Assembly (NCBI GenBank): GCA_002256055.1
Contig: NKIE01000049.1
Location: 1-11,247, forward strand
Direction: 5' to 3'
DNA length: 11,247 nt
From: Pseudomonas sp. PGPPP3
GTDB lineage: Bacteria; Pseudomonadota; Gammaproteobacteria; Pseudomonadales; Pseudomonadaceae
The notes under the pieces were generated by a model. The model saw nothing but the letters and a program-made list of their open reading frames with translations, was not told where the DNA came from and did not search any database. The position numbers were made by a program, and so were the translations under genes. The number at the start of each line of letters is the position of its first letter. Within the stretch, counting starts at the first letter, position 1. Below are positions 8,028 to 11,247 of the stretch, in pieces.

Positions 8028-8573
8028 TTATACGGTGGGTGGGCCGGGGTAGCCGCAATGGGCCCAGGCATCGGACTGGCCATACCAAGCCAGCATCACC
8101 AGTTGCAGCAATGATGAGTGACCCATTTTCAGCAGGCCGATGGAGCTGTTTTCCCAGCGCTGCAGAAAAGCGCTGACCTCTGCGGCGCTGGCATTTTCCC
8201 AGCTGCCCCAGATGCCGGTCAGCGGGCCACGGGTGATGCCCATGGCCAGCACGTCTAACAGCTGCACGGTGAGCTTGAGCATCTCCGGGCTGAAGCGCGT
8301 GAGGCTGAAGTCGATGCCGGCGATGGTTTTCTCCACGGCCGCCGGCATTGCCTCTGCTTTCACCGCCCCGGCCAGCACCACCGGGATCAGCGCGCGCAGA
8401 AATGGCAGATCACTGCTGCGCAAGGTGGCCAGGCCGCTGGCTGGCACGCTGGCAGAGCAGCCGCTGAGGCTGGCGGTGACGCCTGCGGTGGCTAGAAACG
8501 CCGAGCCAAACAGGCCGACCTTGAGCAGGCCGCGGCGCGACAGGCCCGCGCCGGGTAGGGTGGTGTCAGTCAT
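8028..8573 (-). CDS. laoB: LaoB, small Tat-signal (possibly lipoprotein) partner of LaoA
   Basis: This 181-residue protein lies between laoC and laoA and corresponds by position to LaoB, which is needed with LaoA for alcohol oxidation in P. aeruginosa. The N-terminus has a twin-arginine motif SRRGLLK (residues 12-18), a hydrophobic stretch (19-35) and a lipobox-like LSGC (36-39, Cys39). That suggests export in folded form by the Tat pathway and possible lipid attachment. The rest is mostly helical and resembles the small third subunit of gluconate 2-dehydrogenase-type enzymes, which pair with GMC flavoproteins. There is no catalytic motif. It starts 22 nt after the laoC stop; the ribosome binding site is weak (GGTGAG about 8 nt upstream), so it may be translationally coupled. 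Its likely job is to bind, export or tether LaoA. Confidence 0.85.
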   Translation of the reverse strand: MTDTTLPGAGLSRRGLLKVGLFGSAFLATAGVTASLSGCSASVPASGLATLRSSDLPFLRALIPVVLAGAVKAEAMPAAVEKTIAGIDFSLTRFSPEMLKLTVQLLDVLAMGITRGPLTGIWGSWENASAAEVSAFLQRWENSSIGLLKMGHSSLLQLVMLAWYGQSDAWAHCGYPGPPTV

Positions 8574-8595
8574 AGAGAGTTCTCACCAAGGCCGA

Positions 8596-10038
8596 TTAAC
8601 GGATAAACAGTTTGTAGACCAGCTTCTGAATGGCCTTGCCGTAGGGCGGGTAGATCATCCGGGCGGCGTTGAAGCGCTGTTTGATAAAGGTGCCCTTGGC
8701 GTGGCTGAAGGTCTTGAAGCCTTCGTGGCCGTGGTAATGGCCCATGCCGGAGGGGCCGACGCCACCGAATGGCATGTCGTCCTGAGCCACGTGCAGCATG
8801 GTGTCGTTTAGGCACACGCCGCCGGAGTGGGTTTGCTCCAGCACGCGCTGTTGCTCGGCCTTGTTGTAGCCAAAGTAGTAAAGGGCCAACGGGCGCGGAC
8901 GCTGGTTGATGTAGGCAAAGGCCTGTTCCAGGGTGTCGTAGGGCACGATCGGCAGCAGCGGGCCAAAAATCTCGTCCTGCATGATGGTCATGTCGTCGTT
9001 CACATCCAGCAGCACGGCCTGCGGCAAGCGGCGGCCCTGGGCTTCTGGGTAGAGGTTGATGACCTTGGCGCCCTTGCTTTCGGCATCGCTGAGCAGGCCT
9101 TTGAGGCGCTGCAGCTGACGCTCGTTGATGATCGCGGTGTAGTCGGGGTTGTCCTGCAGTTTTGGATAGAAACGAGTGACGGCCTCGCGGTACGCCGCGA
9201 CAAAGCCTTCAACGCGGTTGCGCGGCACCAACACATAATCCGGGGCGACACAGGTTTGCCCGGCATTCAGGGTCTTGCCGAAAGCGATACGCTCGGCGGC
9301 GTCACTCAGCGGCACCTCGGCGGAGACGATCACCGGCGATTTACCGCCCAGTTCCAGGGTCACCGGGGTGAGGTTTTCCGCGGCGGCGCGCATCACATGC
9401 TTGCCGATGCTGGTGGCGCCGGTAAACAACAAGTGGTCGAAAGCCAGCTTGGAGAAGGCCACGCCCACTTCAGCTTCGCCCAGGGCGACGCACACCAGGT
9501 CCTCGGGGAAAATCTTTCCCAGCAGGTCTTTGACCAGTTGCGAAGTGGCCGGGGTCGACTCGCTCATCTTGATCATCACCCGGTTGCCAGCGGACAGGGC
9601 GCCGACCAGCGGGCCCATGGCCAGGAACAGCGGGTAGTTCCACGGCACGATCACGCCGACCACGCCCAGCGGCTGGTAAATCACCTTGGCGCTGGCGGGC
9701 TGAAACGCCATGCCGACACTGCGCCGTGACGGCTTCATCCACTTTTTGATGTGGCCGCAGGCGTAATGAATGCCATGCAGGCTGGGCATGATTTCCGCCA
9801 GTAGGGTTTCATCGGCCGAGCGATTGCTGAAGTCCTGGTTGATGGCTTTGATCAAGGCATCTTGGTTGCTGGCGAGCATCTGGCTGAGAGACTTGAGCCA
9901 CTGGATGCGCTGCTCGGCAGACGGCATTGGGTTGGCACTAAAAGCATCGCGCTGGCGGGTAAACAGCTGTTGCAGCTGATCAATCTGCTGCTGCGATTGT
10001 TGCAGGTGCTGCTGCAAGTGGGCGTTATCGGCAACCAT
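8596..10038 (-). CDS. laoC: Aldehyde dehydrogenase LaoC (coniferyl aldehyde dehydrogenase-like)
   Basis: LaoC is an NAD(P)-dependent aldehyde dehydrogenase, 480 residues, in the class often annotated as coniferyl aldehyde dehydrogenase. From the operon it most likely oxidises the long-chain aldehydes made by LaoA/LaoB to fatty acids. Motifs present are PWNYP (132-136), FTGATSIGK (205-213) of the cofactor fold, the general-base glutamate E229 in LELGGKSP, and the catalytic cysteine C263 in NAGQTCVAPDY. Later come EIFGPLLPI and the C-terminal MPFGGVGPSGMGHYHG. The last residues (IQKLVYKLFIR) could form a membrane-touching amphipathic helix. ATG 10038 has ribosome binding site AAGGAA (10045-10050). 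It is first in the laoCBA unit, with a promoter and operator at 10085-10113, and no internal lesion is seen. Confidence 0.93.
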   Translation of the reverse strand: MVADNAHLQQHLQQSQQQIDQLQQLFTRQRDAFSANPMPSAEQRIQWLKSLSQMLASNQDALIKAINQDFSNRSADETLLAEIMPSLHGIHYACGHIKKWMKPSRRSVGMAFQPASAKVIYQPLGVVGVIVPWNYPLFLAMGPLVGALSAGNRVMIKMSESTPATSQLVKDLLGKIFPEDLVCVALGEAEVGVAFSKLAFDHLLFTGATSIGKHVMRAAAENLTPVTLELGGKSPVIVSAEVPLSDAAERIAFGKTLNAGQTCVAPDYVLVPRNRVEGFVAAYREAVTRFYPKLQDNPDYTAIINERQLQRLKGLLSDAESKGAKVINLYPEAQGRRLPQAVLLDVNDDMTIMQDEIFGPLLPIVPYDTLEQAFAYINQRPRPLALYYFGYNKAEQQRVLEQTHSGGVCLNDTMLHVAQDDMPFGGVGPSGMGHYHGHEGFKTFSHAKGTFIKQRFNAARMIYPPYGKAIQKLVYKLFIR

Positions 10039-10084
10039 GGGATATTCCTTGGCGAGGCGGAAGGAGTGACGCGCTGTGGCTGGA

Positions 10085-10113
10085 TTTTTAGAGTAATTGC
10101 TCTATTCTGTCAA
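10085..10113 (-). promoter_or_regulatory. Promoter of laoCBA
   Basis: On the minus strand a perfect -35 TTGACA (10113-10108) and a -10 TAAAAA (10090-10085) are separated by 17 bp. They lie about 47 bp upstream of the laoC start, leaving a short leader with the ribosome binding site at 10045-10050. The spacer is almost entirely taken up by the palindrome described separately. Confidence 0.65.
10089..10104. promoter_or_regulatory. Probable LaoR operator within the laoCBA promoter
   Basis: TAGAGTAATTGCTCTA is a 16-bp palindrome with a single mismatched pair (T/G at positions 6 and 11). It fills the -35/-10 spacer of the laoC promoter, where a bound repressor would block RNA polymerase. The adjacent gene encodes a TetR-family regulator, and such proteins bind palindromes of this size. 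The assignment to LaoR is inference from position. Confidence 0.6.
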
Positions 10114-10114
10114 A

Positions 10115-10129
10115 TAGCATGGCGTGCTA
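10115..10129. promoter_or_regulatory. Second palindrome upstream of the laoCBA -35 element
   Basis: TAGCATGGCGTGCTA has perfect 5-bp arms (TAGCA/TGCTA) and near-symmetry in the middle. It starts 1 bp beyond the -35 hexamer of laoC on its upstream side. It differs in sequence from the 10089-10104 palindrome, so it may be a site for another regulator or chance. Confidence 0.3.
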
Positions 10130-10215
10130 AGGGCATGCTGGGTAGCAAACGAAAAGTTAGTGACACGCCTTTCGACGTCGCAAATGACGCGCCGCGATTG
10201 CGCAACAACGGGCAA

Positions 10216-10243
10216 TTGGCCGATCCTGTTACCCTTTTAGACA
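10216..10243 (+). promoter_or_regulatory. Possible promoter of laoR
   Basis: TTGGCC (10216-10221) and TAGACA (10238-10243) are 16 bp apart on the + strand. The -10 ends about 38 bp before the laoR start codon, and GAAGG at 10273-10277 is the ribosome binding site. The hexamer match is moderate. No copy of the laoC operator palindrome is seen here, so autoregulation through the same site is not obvious. Confidence 0.3.
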
Positions 10244-10281
10244 CGTCCGGCGATGTCGGCGTTTACCGAGTTGAAGGCTGT

Positions 10282-10941
10282 ATGGCACCCCGGATCAAAA
10301 CCCGCGAGCGCATCATTCAAGGCAGCCTGGAGCTGTTCAATGCCCAGGGCGAGCGCAGCGTGACCACCAATCACATCGCCGCCCACCTGGGGATCTCGCC
10401 CGGCAATCTGTATTACTACTTCCGCAACAAGCAGGCGATCATCGCTGAGCTGTTTGTTGAGTATGAAAGCCGCGTCGATCTGTTTTTGCGCCCACCGGCT
10501 GGCCGGGCGCTGACCGTGGGCGACAAGACGTTTTACTTGGAAGCGTTGCTGGCGGCGATGTGGCATTACCGCTTTTTGCACCGCGATCTGGAGCACCTGC
10601 TGGAAGCAGACCCCGAACTGGCGCAGCGCTACAGGTTGTTTGCCCAGCGTTGCTTGGTGGCGGCCCAAGGCATCTATCAAGGCTTTGTCGACGCCGACAT
10701 TCTGTTAATGGACAGTGCGCAGATCGAGGCCTTGACCCTCAACAGCTGGATCATCCTGACCTCCTGGGTGCGTTTTCTCAGCACCACGCGCGGGGAGCAT
10801 CTGGATATCAGCGAAGCGCAGTTGCGTCGTGGTATCTATCAGGTGCTGGCGCTGGAGAGTGGTTTCCTTTCCCCGGCGGCCCGTCCGGCCCTGCAGGTTT
10901 TGCACGACAAACTCTACGTGCCGCTGGAGCAGGTGCTCTAG
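10282..10941 (+). CDS. laoR: TetR-family transcriptional regulator LaoR
   Basis: This 219-residue TetR-family regulator is divergent from laoCBA and corresponds to LaoR, the repressor of long-chain alcohol oxidation genes in P. aeruginosa. The N-terminal DNA-binding domain is clear: RERIIQGSLELFNAQGERSV, then the helix-turn-helix TTNHIAAHLGISPGNLYYYF (residues 28-47) followed by RNKQAIIAELF. The rest is a helical ligand/dimer domain (TetR_C type), with AMWHYRFLHRDLEHLLEADPELAQRY near 95-120. The ligand is not visible from sequence; long-chain aldehyde or acyl compounds are plausible from the pathway. The frame is open far upstream into laoC, but ATG 10282 is chosen because it matches family N-termini (MAPRIKTRERI) and has GAAGG 4 nt upstream. 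Only 15 bp separate its stop from the convergent hydrolase gene. Confidence 0.92.
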   Translation: MAPRIKTRERIIQGSLELFNAQGERSVTTNHIAAHLGISPGNLYYYFRNKQAIIAELFVEYESRVDLFLRPPAGRALTVGDKTFYLEALLAAMWHYRFLHRDLEHLLEADPELAQRYRLFAQRCLVAAQGIYQGFVDADILLMDSAQIEALTLNSWIILTSWVRFLSTTRGEHLDISEAQLRRGIYQVLALESGFLSPAARPALQVLHDKLYVPLEQVL

Positions 10942-10956
10942 GTCAGCTGGCCGGTT

Positions 10957-11247
10957 TCAGACCTGCTGACTGAGCCACTGCGGAATCCGCCGCTCCAGAT
11001 AAAACCCTGGTGTGCGCAAACTGCCGTCGATAAAGCCGACGTGGCCGCCCTTGGCGTGCAGCTCCAGTTCGGTGGCCGGCGCCAGTTCATCGGGCTCCGG
11101 CACGCTGTGGCGGAATACGAAGGGATCGTCGGCGGCCTGGATCAGCAGGGTGGGGACGCGGATCGCTCCGAGGAAGTAGCGGCTGGAGGCGCGGCGGTAG
11201 TAGTCGTCGGCGTCGGCGTAGCCATGCAGTGGCGCGGAGATCAGGCC
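10957..11247 (-). CDS. YheT-like alpha/beta hydrolase, C-terminal part
   Basis: The frame is open from the right edge to TGA read from 10959-10957 and gives the last 96 residues. It belongs to the alpha/beta-hydrolase group of E. coli YheT, whose physiological substrate is not established. Visible are DADDYYRRASS, the strand VPTLLIQAADDPF carrying the acid residue of the triad (the DDPF region), and the catalytic histidine in AKGGHVGFIDG, followed by TPGFYLERRIPQWL. The nucleophile serine and the start codon lie outside the window. It converges with laoR with a 15-bp gap and no evident terminator between. The same gene next to laoR is expected in Pseudomonas. Confidence 0.88.
   Translation of the reverse strand, partial: GLISAPLHGYADADDYYRRASSRYFLGAIRVPTLLIQAADDPFVFRHSVPEPDELAPATELELHAKGGHVGFIDGSLRTPGFYLERRIPQWLSQQV

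Noticed and set aside
8827..9729. Long + strand open frame (300 codons) opposite laoC
   Set aside because: Antisense shadow of a well-conserved aldehyde dehydrogenase; no motif or ribosome binding site supports it.
9862..10281. Upstream in-frame extension of laoR (to 9862)
   Set aside because: The extension would overlap most of the laoC 5' end and the shared promoter region; family N-termini and the ribosome binding site point to ATG 10282.

Overview
The window reads as chromosomal DNA of a Pseudomonas species. The codons are GC-rich, and the gene order coaD - 2[4Fe-4S] ferredoxin - ggt next to laoA-laoB-laoC-laoR and a YheT-type hydrolase matches, from memory, the P. aeruginosa PAO1 block around PA0357-PA0368. 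No tRNA, rRNA, CRISPR array, phage gene or transposase was seen.

Layout. (1) 1-2077, + strand: the 3' part of nuoI, then nuoJ, nuoK and the first half of nuoL, from the respiratory complex I operon. (2) 2078-2260: nuoL runs without a stop into the last ~60 codons of mutM (Fpg DNA glycosylase), a gene normally far from nuo. (3) 2333-3322, + strand: a small lysophospholipid-type acyltransferase and a small exported protein, closed by a hairpin terminator shared with the convergent ggt. (4) 6053-3348, - strand: coaD, a YfhL-type ferredoxin and ggt, the last broken by a frameshift. (5) 10038-6364, - strand: laoC, laoB, laoA, a long-chain alcohol/aldehyde oxidation operon, with divergent laoR (TetR family) at 10282-10941. 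(6) The 3' end of a YheT-like alpha/beta hydrolase on the - strand runs off the right edge.

How the genes work together. LaoA with LaoB should oxidise long-chain alcohols to aldehydes and LaoC should oxidise the aldehydes to acids. LaoR should repress the operon, and a 16-bp palindrome lies exactly between the -35 and -10 of the laoC promoter. CoaD makes dephospho-CoA, and complex I takes electrons from NADH.

The most unusual feature is a set of four deletion-like junctions in conserved genes: the nuoL::mutM fusion, a 48-nt in-frame loss in nuoL removing the GKSAQ-type segment with the proton-channel lysine, a loss of about 41 nt in ggt causing a frameshift, and an in-frame loss of about 30 codons in laoA. 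Neighbouring genes (nuoJ, nuoK, coaD, ferredoxin, laoC, laoR) look full length. This could be real gene decay or an assembly/amplification artefact, and the sequence alone cannot decide. A second theme is a family of three intergenic palindromic repeats sharing a GGAGTTTAC-N4/5-GTAAATGAGCA core. No clearly new biological system was found.
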